From contig NZ_SPHO01000002.1 of the NCBI RefSeq assembly GCF_005845215.1, positions 186,001 to 250,000 of the forward strand: 64,000 nucleotides of DNA. The letters run 5' to 3'. Origin of the DNA: Clostridium sp. 1001271st1 H5 (GTDB taxonomy: Bacteria; Bacillota; Clostridia; Lachnospirales; Lachnospiraceae). Below the pieces are notes generated by a model, which had not been told where the DNA came from, did not search any database, and saw only the letters and a program-made list of their open reading frames with translations. Positions 9,492 to 17,794 of this stretch are shown piece after piece; position 1 is the first letter of the stretch; every line of letters begins with the position of its first letter. Position numbers and translations under genes: made by a program.

Positions 9492-10745
9492 GTGACAGGA
9501 GAAGAGGGGGACCGCAGGACCTGGGAGCTTGCAAGACAGCTGGTACAGATTGACAGCTCTGACCCGGGAGCCTATGAGGGCCAAATTGAACAGTGGATAT
9601 ATAAGTGGCTTGCAAATGAGATAGAGGAAAAGGCCGGAGGGCTTAAGAATCAGATTGAACTGGTTCAAAGGGAAGTGCTTCCGGGCCGCTTTAACCTTAT
9701 GGCCCGCATACCGGGAAGGAAGGGTACAGCGGGAGGAGCAGCCGGAGAAACAGCCGGGGACTCTGCCCTTGTGTACATATGCCATATGGATACGGTGATG
9801 CTGGGAGAAGGATGGGAGGAAGAGACGCCTGCTCTGGGAGCAGTGGTAAAGGACGGCCGTATGTACGGAAGAGGGGCCTGCGACATGAAGTCGGGCCTGG
9901 CCTGCGCCCTGTCTGCGTTTTCGGCCATGGCTGAGCTGGCTGGAAGTACGGGGCAGCTTCCTGTGAGGCCCTTTGTATTCATTGGAACCGTGGATGAGGA
10001 GGATTTTATGCGGGGCGTGGAGTGCGCTGTCCGGGACGGCTGGGTGGGCCGGGAGGATTGGATTCTGGATACGGAGCCCACGGACGGCCAGATACAGGTG
10101 GCCCACAAGGGCCGGACATGGTTTGAGCTGACCATGGAAGGAATCACAGCCCATGCCAGCAATCCGTGGAAGGGAGCTGACGCCATTGCGGCCATGGCTG
10201 AGGCGGTCAGCTATATCAGGAAGGCCATTGGAAACTGTCCGGTCCATGAGGATTTGGGCATATCCACTGTGACCTTTGGACAGATAACAGGGGGATACCG
10301 ACCCTATGTGGTGCCGGATTCCTGCAAGGTATGGATTGACATGCGTCTGGTTCCGCCCACAGATACCGCGGCAGCGAGGAATATAGTGGAGGAGGCTGTG
10401 AAGGCGGCAGAAGCTGAGATTGCGGGAGTCAGGGGCAGCTACCGCATCACGGGGGACCGTCCCTATGTGGAAAAGGACAGCAGCTCCCCGCTTCTGGCCA
10501 GCCTTAAGTCTGTCTGCGACCGCGTGACAGGGGCGGACACACATGTGGGGTCCTTTAACGGCTATACGGATACAGCGGTCATAGCCGGAACCCTGGGCAG
10601 CCATAACTGTATGTCCTATGGACCCGGCAGCCTGGAGCTGGCCCATAAGCCCAATGAGTATGTGCCGTATGAGGATGTATGCCGGTGCAGGCGTGTGCTT
10701 ACCGAACTGGCACGGCAGGAGGCATTCTTTCCCTTTGCCTTTTAA
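9492..10745 (+). CDS. M20 family metallohydrolase (ArgE/DapE/YgeY-like)
   Basis: 417 aa from GTG 9492, chosen because a perfect AGGAGGAG lies 7 bp upstream; an in-frame start at 9432 has no such site. Zinc-site motifs are CHMDTV, GRGACDMKSGLA, the catalytic-Glu motif GTVDEEDF, LDTEPTD and a late His in LELAHKPNE. Members cleave amide bonds in N-acyl amino acids, dipeptides or carbamoyl compounds. It resembles the YgeY-type hydrolases found near purine and selenium-dependent hydroxylase genes, but here it follows nrdB. The substrate is unknown. Confidence 0.85.
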   Translation: MTGEEGDRRTWELARQLVQIDSSDPGAYEGQIEQWIYKWLANEIEEKAGGLKNQIELVQREVLPGRFNLMARIPGRKGTAGGAAGETAGDSALVYICHMDTVMLGEGWEEETPALGAVVKDGRMYGRGACDMKSGLACALSAFSAMAELAGSTGQLPVRPFVFIGTVDEEDFMRGVECAVRDGWVGREDWILDTEPTDGQIQVAHKGRTWFELTMEGITAHASNPWKGADAIAAMAEAVSYIRKAIGNCPVHEDLGISTVTFGQITGGYRPYVVPDSCKVWIDMRLVPPTDTAAARNIVEEAVKAAEAEIAGVRGSYRITGDRPYVEKDSSSPLLASLKSVCDRVTGADTHVGSFNGYTDTAVIAGTLGSHNCMSYGPGSLELAHKPNEYVPYEDVCRCRRVLTELARQEAFFPFAF

Positions 10746-10763
10746 TGTCAAATGTGCTATAGT
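10735..10763 (+). promoter_or_regulatory. Promoter of the nucleotidyltransferase gene
   Basis: TTGCCT, 17 bp, TATAGT, ending 32 bp before the ATG at 10796. The -35 overlaps the end of the preceding gene, so the nucleotidyltransferase has its own promoter. Confidence 0.55.
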
Positions 10764-10795
10764 GTAACCAGTTTAAATCAAAGGAGAAATTGAGG

Positions 10796-11719
10796 ATGAA
10801 AGATACTGCATTGGTAATCATGGCAGCCGGTATCGGAAGCCGTTTTGGCGGCGGAATCAAGCAGCTGGAGCCGGTGGGCCCGGGCGGTGAGATTATTATG
10901 GATTATTCAATCCACGATGCCATGGAAGCGGGATTTAATAAGGTCATATTCATTATTAGGAAAGACCTGGAAAAGGATTTTAAGGAAATCATAGGAAACA
11001 GGATAGAGAAGCTGATTCCTGTGGAGTATGCATACCAGGAACTGGAGGACCTTCCGGCCGGATATGAGGTGACACCCGGGAGGACCAAGCCATGGGGCAC
11101 AGGCCAGGCAGTCCTGTCGGTAAAAGGGATGGTGGACGGCCCCTTCCTTGTGATTAATGCAGATGATTACTATGGGCGGGAAGGATTCCGCAAGATTCAT
11201 GATTACATGGCAGAGCGTATGGACTCACAGTCCGATGTCTATGATATCTGCATGGGCGGTTTTGTGCTTTCAAACACACTGAGCGATAACGGCACGGTTA
11301 CCAGAGGCGTGTGCCAGGTGGACGAACAGGGTATCCTGACCAATGTGACGGAGACCTATAACATCCAGATGAAGGAAGACGGACTGCATGCCACGGACGA
11401 GAGCGGCGCACCTGTGTCAATCAGCCCGTCCCAGCCGGTTTCCATGAACATGTGGGGGCTTCCTGCCGGCTTTGTCCAGGAGCTGGAGAATGGATTTCCT
11501 GCATTTTTAGACAGTCTGAAAGAAGGGGATATCAAGTCAGAATACCTTCTGCCTAAAATCATAGACAACCTGGTGCAGAATAAGAGGGCGAGAGTGACCG
11601 TCCTTGACACACCGGATAAATGGTTTGGGGTTACCTATAAGGAAGATAAGCAGGCCGTGACGGATGCCATCAGAGGTTTGATAGAAGCAGGGGTTTATAA
11701 GGAAAAGCTGTTTGAATAA
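10796..11719 (+). CDS. Sugar-phosphate nucleotidyltransferase family protein
   Basis: 307 aa from ATG 10796 (aaggag 9 bp upstream). The N-terminal Rossmann-like nucleotide site MAAGIGSRFGGGIKQLEPVGP (about residues 9-29) replaces the usual GxGTRL...PK signature. VINADDYYG carries the metal-binding aspartates. Family members join a nucleotide to a sugar 1-phosphate for glycan precursors. This variant (GSRFGG, KQ) is frequent in Clostridia, often as a stand-alone gene. The nucleotide and sugar specificity cannot be read from the sequence. Confidence 0.85.
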   Translation: MKDTALVIMAAGIGSRFGGGIKQLEPVGPGGEIIMDYSIHDAMEAGFNKVIFIIRKDLEKDFKEIIGNRIEKLIPVEYAYQELEDLPAGYEVTPGRTKPWGTGQAVLSVKGMVDGPFLVINADDYYGREGFRKIHDYMAERMDSQSDVYDICMGGFVLSNTLSDNGTVTRGVCQVDEQGILTNVTETYNIQMKEDGLHATDESGAPVSISPSQPVSMNMWGLPAGFVQELENGFPAFLDSLKEGDIKSEYLLPKIIDNLVQNKRARVTVLDTPDKWFGVTYKEDKQAVTDAIRGLIEAGVYKEKLFE

Positions 11720-11826
11720 GGAGATTTATAATCTGAAGATATAAATAATACAAAAGTAAATACAGCCCTACCGGAACATACCGGGAAGGCCCTGGTTTGG
11801 CTATAATATGGCGGCCAGGCTGGCAG

Positions 11827-11863
11827 GGACATGCGGATACTGTCAATCCGTGTGTCCTTTTTT
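11827..11863 (+). terminator. Intrinsic terminator
   Basis: GGACA-tg-CGGAT, 7-nt loop, ATCCG-tg-TGTCC, then TTTTTT. It is a strong hairpin 108 bp after the nucleotidyltransferase stop and separates it from the yyaC-like gene. Confidence 0.85.
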
Positions 11864-11865
11864 CA

Positions 11866-11896
11866 TGCATAATTTCAAATACCCAAGCCTATACTA
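11866..11896 (+). promoter_or_regulatory. Candidate forespore (sigma-G-like) promoter
   Basis: GCATA (11867-11871), 18 bp, TATACTA (11890-11896) fits the B. subtilis sigma-G pattern gnATr-N18-cAtnnTA with one mismatch. It lies about 60 bp before a YyaC spore-protein gene, which is where a forespore promoter would be expected. The assignment is by pattern only. Confidence 0.4.
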
Positions 11897-11956
11897 TAAA
11901 AACAGCCCACTTAAGCCGGGCGATGATTATAACATGTTTGGGTGGACAACTTAGCT

Positions 11957-12556
11957 ATGAAATTATGGAAAACATTTAACGTACAGAGACGGGAAGACAT
12001 ATCTTATTATAATACATCAGAAGGTTTTGAGACAGAGGGTTTTGCCATGCATCTGGACCGGCTTATAAGGGAGGAGATGGCGGCCAAGGGAAAGGATGGA
12101 ATCATGTTCCTTTGTATCGGCACAGACCGGTCCACCGGGGACAGCCTGGGCCCTCTGGTGGGACATATGCTGCGCAGCCGGAGGCTTAAGGGCGCAGCGG
12201 TCATCGGAACCCTTGATAAGCCGGTCCATGCCATGAACCTGGACCTGTATGCCAGATATATACGGCTTCATTATCCCGACTATGTGGTGGTGGCCATTGA
12301 TGCTTCTGTGGGCAGTCTGGACCATGTGGGATATGCTACCCTGGGACGGGGAGCCCTTCAGCCCGGATTGGGCGTGTCCAAGGAACTGGAGGCCGTAGGC
12401 GACATAGCCATAACAGGAATCGTGGGCGGGGTGGGGAGCCGGGACCCGGTTATGCTCCAGAGCGTGCGCCTGTCCATGGTGATGAAGATGGCGGACTGCA
12501 TTTGCGAAAGCATTTTTCTTGTCGAACGATTATGGGAAAATGCCGCCATAATATGA
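11957..12556 (+). CDS. yyaC: YyaC family spore protein (DUF1256, spore protease-like)
   Basis: 199 aa from ATG 11957; GTG 11942 is an alternative and neither start has a strong ribosome site. The core motif FLCIGTDRSTGDSLGPLVG (about residues 51-69), then GTLDKPVHAMNL and VAIDASVGS, are characteristic of DUF1256 proteins. These share the fold of GPR-type spore proteases and hydrogenase maturation proteases and are restricted to spore formers. The GTDRSTGDSLGP segment corresponds to the protease active-site region. The role in spores is not firmly known. A sigma-G-like promoter upstream supports forespore expression. Confidence 0.88.
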   Translation: MKLWKTFNVQRREDISYYNTSEGFETEGFAMHLDRLIREEMAAKGKDGIMFLCIGTDRSTGDSLGPLVGHMLRSRRLKGAAVIGTLDKPVHAMNLDLYARYIRLHYPDYVVVAIDASVGSLDHVGYATLGRGALQPGLGVSKELEAVGDIAITGIVGGVGSRDPVMLQSVRLSMVMKMADCICESIFLVERLWENAAII

Positions 12557-12615
12557 CAAATTCTGCGCCGGGAATCTGCTATGCTTGTTTGGATTAAAAA
12601 CAGCGGGGTGATTCT

Positions 12616-14076
12616 ATGGGAGAATTATATGAACCCTTCCCTAAGCTGCCGAAGAACTTCCGGCAGATAGGTGAGAGGGACCAGGTTTTAAAATTGTATC
12701 TGGAAGATTATGTAAATACTTATTTAAAACGCCTCCAGCCGGCCAAGGGGGCTGATTTGCGTGTGGGGCTGCTTTTGGGAAGCAGGGAGACCCATGAAGA
12801 CATACCTTTTGTTTTTGTGGACGGAGCCCTGGAGATGGATTCAGTCACCGAGGAAGGCGGTAAGGTGGTATTCACCGAGGACGCCTGGAAAAAGGCTTAC
12901 CAGGATGTGGAGCAGATGTTTCCCAAGCGCACGGTCCAGGGATGGTTCCTATGCGCAGGGCCCGGCTGTACCTTAAGTCCCCTGACCTACTGGAAACAGC
13001 ACAGCCAGTATTTTACGGGAAAGAACCAGCTTATGTATCTGAACTGCGGGCTGGAAGGTGAAGAAGCTGTTTACATAACATCCTCTGACGGATTTTATAA
13101 GCTGAGAGGATACAGCATATATTACGAGCGCAACCAGATGATGCAGGATTACATGATACTGCGCAAGGATGTGCCAAGGGCTGAGACAGGGGTGGATGAT
13201 AAGGTCATCCAGAACTTTAAGCAGAAAATGGACGAGCGCAGAGTGGAGGCAGGGCGCCACCGGAGTACGGTGGGAGTGCTGTCAGGCCTGTGCAGCGTAC
13301 TGGCGGTCACTGTACTGGCAGGCGGCGTGGCCATGTTCAACAACTACCAGAAAATGCACCAGATGGAAAGCGTCATTGCGTCCGTGGTGCCGGAAGGCAA
13401 CATAAAGGACGGCCTGATGGCCTTTGCGGGAAAGGGCGGAGCCGAGAATCCCTCCGGAAAGGGCTGGTCCGCTGCGGACGAGCCTGATTATGTGATAGAG
13501 GAGGCGTCGGGAAAGGTATATCCCACCACGGCCCCGTCACCGGAAAACGGGAATGAGATGCCTGCCAAAGTGACTCCGGAGACACTGGCCCCGACACAGG
13601 GCAGTCCGGCGGGCTATGAAAATAACAGCCAGACGGGCGGAGCGGGCCAGGGAAGCAGCCAGACGGCCGGCACGGGCCAGGGAAGCAGCCAGGCGGGCGG
13701 AGCGGGCCAGGGAAGCAGCCAGGCGGGCGGCGCAGGCCAGGGCAGCGGACAGGCATCCGGCCAGGATGGATTCCAGCCTGAATCAGATTCAAAGGGCACT
13801 GGTCAGACTGAATCCGGCCAGAGCCAGGCAGCAGCGGAGACAAAGGCTCCGGCTGATGAGTCCACGCTTCCGCCGACAGGAGGAAGAGGGGACGGTGAGG
13901 ACCAGACCGTGTCCGCGGCCAGCTATAAGGTCTATACTGTGGCGGACGGTGAGACATTGTATGGAATCTGTTTTAAACTGTATCATAACCTGCAGCATAT
14001 AGATGAAATCTGCCGGGTCAACTCCCTGGCAGATGAAAATAATATATTTGCAGGTCAGAAGCTTCTGGTTCCGTAA
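12616..14076 (+). CDS. Membrane-anchored LysM protein with N-terminal MPN/JAB-like domain
   Basis: 486 aa. Residues about 20-200 resemble the JAB1/MPN fold: RVGLLLGSRE, then GWFLCAGPGCTLS (109-121), which lines up with the GWYHSHPG-GC-LS metal site of JAMM proteases. Both histidines and the aspartate are replaced, so no zinc site remains. A single membrane segment lies at about 217-238. An extracellular Ser/Gln/Gly-rich linker (245-430) has four 10-residue repeats. A C-terminal LysM domain (about 436-486, YTVADGETLYGICFKLY) should bind peptidoglycan. The predicted topology is N-inside. ATG is preceded by cggggtg. It sits between yyaC and a DUF5711 gene. The function is unknown. Confidence 0.8.
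   Translation: MGELYEPFPKLPKNFRQIGERDQVLKLYLEDYVNTYLKRLQPAKGADLRVGLLLGSRETHEDIPFVFVDGALEMDSVTEEGGKVVFTEDAWKKAYQDVEQMFPKRTVQGWFLCAGPGCTLSPLTYWKQHSQYFTGKNQLMYLNCGLEGEEAVYITSSDGFYKLRGYSIYYERNQMMQDYMILRKDVPRAETGVDDKVIQNFKQKMDERRVEAGRHRSTVGVLSGLCSVLAVTVLAGGVAMFNNYQKMHQMESVIASVVPEGNIKDGLMAFAGKGGAENPSGKGWSAADEPDYVIEEASGKVYPTTAPSPENGNEMPAKVTPETLAPTQGSPAGYENNSQTGGAGQGSSQTAGTGQGSSQAGGAGQGSSQAGGAGQGSGQASGQDGFQPESDSKGTGQTESGQSQAAAETKAPADESTLPPTGGRGDGEDQTVSAASYKVYTVADGETLYGICFKLYHNLQHIDEICRVNSLADENNIFAGQKLLVP
13627..13746 (+). repeat. Four 30-bp in-frame tandem repeats in the LysM gene
   Basis: Units at 13627, 13657, 13687 and 13717 each encode a variant of SQ(A/T)GGAGQGS. They lie in the extracellular linker and are likely to vary in copy number. 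Confidence 0.9.
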
Positions 14077-14179
14077 GCACATGCCTGGAAACTTCTGGCG
14101 GAAAAAGATAATGCGTTTTATCCAAAATTGTTGTATACTATTGCATATACGCAAAAGACGAAATTTGGGAGAACGCAGG

Positions 14180-15469
14180 ATGGGCAGTACCAGTTCAATG
14201 AGCCGTGAAAATAAAAAAAAGCAGCTGAAACGCCAGATTGTGCCTTCCGGCAGTCCCTTCCAGGACGAGGAGGACAGCCGGGAAATTGTCCATAAGGCGC
14301 ACCGGCGCGTGGTCAGGAAGCGCCTGATTATCCTGGCTGTGTTCATTACCCTGGCAGCCATAGCAGCCCTGGTGCTGTTCCGGTATGACCGTTACCACAC
14401 CTTTACGGACTACCAGACGGTCTGGGAACGGGACCTGGTGGCTGAAGCCCAGGAAGCAGCAGCCCAGGGTGAGGGAAGCTTCTGCGGGTACAGGGATTTC
14501 GGGGACGGAGTCCTTAAGTACACCAAGGACGGGGCAACCTATGTGGATGCCCAGGGCAAGGTGGTATGGATGCAGAGCTATGAGATGAAGTCCCCCGTTG
14601 TATCGGTTAACGGTGACTTTGTGGCAATCGGAGACCAGCAGGGCAACAGCATCTACATATGCGATAAAAGCGGGACCCAGGGACAGGCCACCACACTGCT
14701 GCCCATATTGAGGGTCACGGTGTCCGCCAAGGGCGTGGTGGCTGCCCTTCAGGAGGATTCAAAGGCAAGCTATATCTATCTATATAAAAGGGACGGAACC
14801 TCCCTGGACATCATGGTCAAGTCGCTTCTGTCCGGCGACGGGTATCCGGTGGACTTAAGCCTGTCGCCTAACGGGACACAGCTTATCACATCCTATATGT
14901 ATCTGGACCAGGGTATGATAAAGTGCAAGGTGGTATTTTATAATTTCGGCCTGGGCAAGAATGACCCCAACCGTGTGGTCGGCATATTTTTCCCAAAGGA
15001 CCTGGGGGACGCCATGGCGGGAAGGGTAAGGTTTCTGGATGAAAGTCATTCCGTTATATTTACGGATAAGGGAATCCAGTTCTTTTCCACCAGGGTGGAG
15101 ACATCTCCGGAGCTGGTGAGCCAGATTCCCGTGGAGGAGAATATCCGCAGCATCAGTTATACTCAGGACAAGGTCGGCCTTGTCACGGATAACGTGGAAG
15201 GCGGCGACCCTTACAGGCTGAAGCTTTACGATAAAGAGGGAAACCAGATATTTGAAAAGTCCTTTAACTATCAGTACACTGGATTTGATATTGACGGTGA
15301 TTTGGTTCTTTTGTATAATGACAGTTCCTGCAAGGTCTACAATATGACAGGTACGGAGAAATACAACGGAACATTCGACTTTACCGTCAGCAAGGTATCC
15401 GCAGGAAGGTTCCCGGGAACCCTTCTGGTCATGGGACCGCAGAAGATGACGGAAATTAAGCTGCAGTGA
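14180..15469 (+). CDS. DUF5711 family membrane-anchored protein
   Basis: 429 aa from ATG 14180 (gggaga 7 bp upstream); the open frame extends further 5' into the LysM gene but without a start site. A basic cytoplasmic N-terminus (about 50 residues) precedes one membrane segment (LIILAVFITLAAIAALVLF), then an extracellular beta-rich domain with repeated blade-like stretches (ITSYMYLDQGMIKCKVVFY, YRLKLYDKEGNQIFEKSF). It resembles DUF5711/WD40-like extracellular propellers of Lachnospiraceae. The function is unknown. Proximity to the LysM gene suggests an envelope role. Confidence 0.8.
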   Translation: MGSTSSMSRENKKKQLKRQIVPSGSPFQDEEDSREIVHKAHRRVVRKRLIILAVFITLAAIAALVLFRYDRYHTFTDYQTVWERDLVAEAQEAAAQGEGSFCGYRDFGDGVLKYTKDGATYVDAQGKVVWMQSYEMKSPVVSVNGDFVAIGDQQGNSIYICDKSGTQGQATTLLPILRVTVSAKGVVAALQEDSKASYIYLYKRDGTSLDIMVKSLLSGDGYPVDLSLSPNGTQLITSYMYLDQGMIKCKVVFYNFGLGKNDPNRVVGIFFPKDLGDAMAGRVRFLDESHSVIFTDKGIQFFSTRVETSPELVSQIPVEENIRSISYTQDKVGLVTDNVEGGDPYRLKLYDKEGNQIFEKSFNYQYTGFDIDGDLVLLYNDSSCKVYNMTGTEKYNGTFDFTVSKVSAGRFPGTLLVMGPQKMTEIKLQ

Positions 15470-15502
15470 TGCAGGAATAAAAGCGGAAAGGAAGTATATA
15501 CC

Positions 15503-16447
15503 ATGGGGATGAAATGTATCGGAGTAGATGTAGGAGGAACTTCGGTAAAAATCGGTCTTTTTGAGACCACAGGAGAACTTTTGGACAAGTGGGAAGTAAA
15601 GACCCGTAAGGAGGAAGGCGGAAGGTATATCCTTCCTGATGTGGCACAGTCCATCCGGGCAAAGATGGAGGAAAAGGGTCTGAGCCTTAAGACGGATTTG
15701 GCCGGAATCGGGCTGGGAGTGCCCGGGCCGGTTCTGCCGGATGGATTCGTGGAGGTATGCGTGAATCTGGGATGGCGCCAGATGAATCCCCAGGAGGAAC
15801 TCAGCAGCCTGCTGGACGGAGTTACTGTAAAGAGCGGAAATGACGCCAACGTTGCTGCACTGGGAGAGATGTGGCAGGGCGGAGGCAAAGGATATAAGGA
15901 TTTGGTTATGATTACCCTTGGGACCGGCGTGGGCGGCGGCGTTATCATTGATGAGAAAATCATTGCCGGCCGTCACGGTCTGGGCGGAGAGATTGGCCAC
16001 ATTCACGTAAGGGATGAGGAGTGGGAGCACTGCAACTGCGGCGGAGTGGGCTGTGTGGAGCAGATTGGTTCAGCCACCGGCATTGCCAGGGAAGCCAGGA
16101 GGAAGATGGAGGCCAGCCATAAGCCCTCTGCTCTGCGGGAATTCGGCGGGAATGTCACGGCAAAGAATGTGCTGGATGCAGCCAAGGCAGGAGATGAGCT
16201 GGCCAACGAGGTAATGGATGTGGTGGGACGCTATCTGGGACTGGCATTATCCATGGCTGTCATGATTGTTGACCCGGAAATTTTTGTCATAGGCGGAGGC
16301 GTGTCCAAGGCAGGTCAGTTCCTGATTGATGTCATCCAGAAGCATTATGACTATTTTACTCCAATATCCAAACATAAAGGTAAGCTGGGGCTTGCCACCC
16401 TGGGAAATGACGCGGGCATATACGGGGCGGCAAGACTGGTGCTGTAG
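15503..16447 (+). CDS. glcK: ROK family glucokinase
   Basis: 314 aa. The ATP site DVGGTSVKIGLFE is at residues 8-20, followed by GVPGPV, the catalytic SGNDANVAALGE, GTGVGGGVIID, and the ROK zinc motif HIHVRDEEWEHCNCGGVGCVEQI. It phosphorylates glucose to glucose 6-phosphate in the cytoplasm. There is no DNA-binding domain, unlike the ROK regulator at 40350. ggaaagg precedes the ATG. Other hexoses or N-acetylmannosamine cannot be excluded as substrates. Confidence 0.92.
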   Translation: MGMKCIGVDVGGTSVKIGLFETTGELLDKWEVKTRKEEGGRYILPDVAQSIRAKMEEKGLSLKTDLAGIGLGVPGPVLPDGFVEVCVNLGWRQMNPQEELSSLLDGVTVKSGNDANVAALGEMWQGGGKGYKDLVMITLGTGVGGGVIIDEKIIAGRHGLGGEIGHIHVRDEEWEHCNCGGVGCVEQIGSATGIAREARRKMEASHKPSALREFGGNVTAKNVLDAAKAGDELANEVMDVVGRYLGLALSMAVMIVDPEIFVIGGGVSKAGQFLIDVIQKHYDYFTPISKHKGKLGLATLGNDAGIYGAARLVL

Positions 16448-16505
16448 GATGTGTTCAGGATACCTTCCGGTGCATGCACTGCCGGATGTTTATGTTCATT
16501 AAAAA

Positions 16506-16540
16506 GGAGCAGGCACTGTGCCTGCTCCCTCTTTATCTTT
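16506..16540. terminator. Bidirectional terminator between glcK and the cell-wall protein
   Basis: GGAGCAGGCA-ctg-TGCCTGCTCC is a perfect 10-bp stem, with A-rich sequence before it and CTCTTTATCTTTTT after it. It separates convergent genes. Confidence 0.8.
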
Positions 16541-16603
16541 TTGCCTGCTGACGCAACAGTCTGTTAATTGTAAAATAGCAGTCTATCCTATCCAGTGAGC
16601 CAG

Positions 16604-17647
16604 CTACATACCGGGAATCCATACGCCGGATTCATCCACCCAGCAGTTGTCAGGTGTGCGCGTGTTGGCATACATGGCTCCTGTGGAGGTATCCAGGTAA
16701 TAGTGCTTACCATCTAATTCAATCCATCCTGTGACCATATACCCCTCTGGGTCGAAGTAGTACCACTGGCCGTCAATCTGCTGCCAGCTGGATACGGGGT
16801 AGGAACCGTCCGCATTGCTGTACCACCAGCGCTGGCCGTCCGCTGCTCTCTGCCAGGAGCCGGCCGTAGGCTGAGAATTGTCTGTGACAGCGTTGCCCAG
16901 GGCAGCGATGTCTGCCTCGCTTACGGTCCATGAGCCGGATGTGTTCCAGCTGCTCTTGGCGCTGTTGCTGGACTTGACGGAGCGGACCTTAAACTGATAG
17001 GTGCCCGGTGCCGTAATCTGGTCCTTGAAATTATAGGAGGTATTGTAGATATCCTTGATTTCACCTATGGCAGCCCCGTTTTTAATCAGCTGGGTCTGAT
17101 AGTACTTGGCGTTTGAAACATCGTTCCAGGAACCGTTTCCATTATGAGCGGAATCCCATTGAAGGTTGGATGGGGCAGTAGCTGAGCTGGTATCAGCATC
17201 CTTGTCAAATATGAGCTGGACTGTAAGTATCAGAGTGGCATTGCTGTCCCTGCGCTTTGCGTTTACGAACTTAATCTTATCAAAACGGTATTTGCTGGAG
17301 GAACCTAAGGTCAGCTTAAAGTTGCTGGCAGAGGTATTGGTAAAATAATACTCCTCCTCGTCCTCCACGCCCAGGGTAATGTCCACCTGAGGCGGCTTGG
17401 AACTGCTCCAGGTGTCTCCGTCATCATTGGTGACCTCCCAGGAGTCCACATAATAGAGACTGGTATTGTCTCCGGTAGCAGTGACCTCCACGTCTCCGCC
17501 GTCCCGTCCCGTACGTATATCGGAGTCAATGGTGAGGTAAATCTTTCCCACCTTCTTCTTGCTTGCTGCCATGGCCGCAGGAGCCAGGACGGAAGAAATA
17601 AGGGAAGCAACTAACAATGCGGTGCCCACTTTTTTCCATGTAATCAT
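16604..17647 (-). CDS. Secreted protein with C-terminal cell-wall (choline)-binding repeats
   Basis: 347 aa from the ATG at 17647 (ribosome site AAAGGA on the minus strand); upstream extension is not supported. A signal peptide (LLVASLISSVLAPAAMAAS) comes first, then a beta-rich domain of unknown role (about 30-230) including a fibronectin-III-like part (APGTYQFKVRSVKSS). Aromatic/Gly cell-wall-binding repeats follow (WQQIDGQWYYFDPEGYMVTGWIELDGKHYYLD). It is probably attached noncovalently to the wall. No catalytic domain is visible. The adjacent two-component system might control it, by position only. Confidence 0.85.
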   Translation of the reverse strand: MITWKKVGTALLVASLISSVLAPAAMAASKKKVGKIYLTIDSDIRTGRDGGDVEVTATGDNTSLYYVDSWEVTNDDGDTWSSSKPPQVDITLGVEDEEEYYFTNTSASNFKLTLGSSSKYRFDKIKFVNAKRRDSNATLILTVQLIFDKDADTSSATAPSNLQWDSAHNGNGSWNDVSNAKYYQTQLIKNGAAIGEIKDIYNTSYNFKDQITAPGTYQFKVRSVKSSNSAKSSWNTSGSWTVSEADIAALGNAVTDNSQPTAGSWQRAADGQRWWYSNADGSYPVSSWQQIDGQWYYFDPEGYMVTGWIELDGKHYYLDTSTGAMYANTRTPDNCWVDESGVWIPGM

Positions 17648-17794
17648 GTCTGCCTGTCCTTTCTTTTTCAAATCATTTTGGAATGAATCATGTGTCTCTC
17701 CACTTATAACTATAGCACAATTTCCTGGCAAATGTCTTACGATATTATGAAGCATTCCTGTATTGTAAAATATTGCCAGGCACGCAGATTTTTT

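Noticed and set aside
9363..10751. 462-aa minus-strand frame opposite the M20 hydrolase
   Set aside because: It is a complementary-strand shadow of a clear metallohydrolase. The composition (many His, Arg, Ser, Pro) is typical of antisense frames and there is no ribosome site.
14855..16030. 391-aa minus-strand frame across the DUF5711 and glcK genes
   Set aside because: It spans two recognised plus-strand genes and their boundary. It is an antisense shadow.
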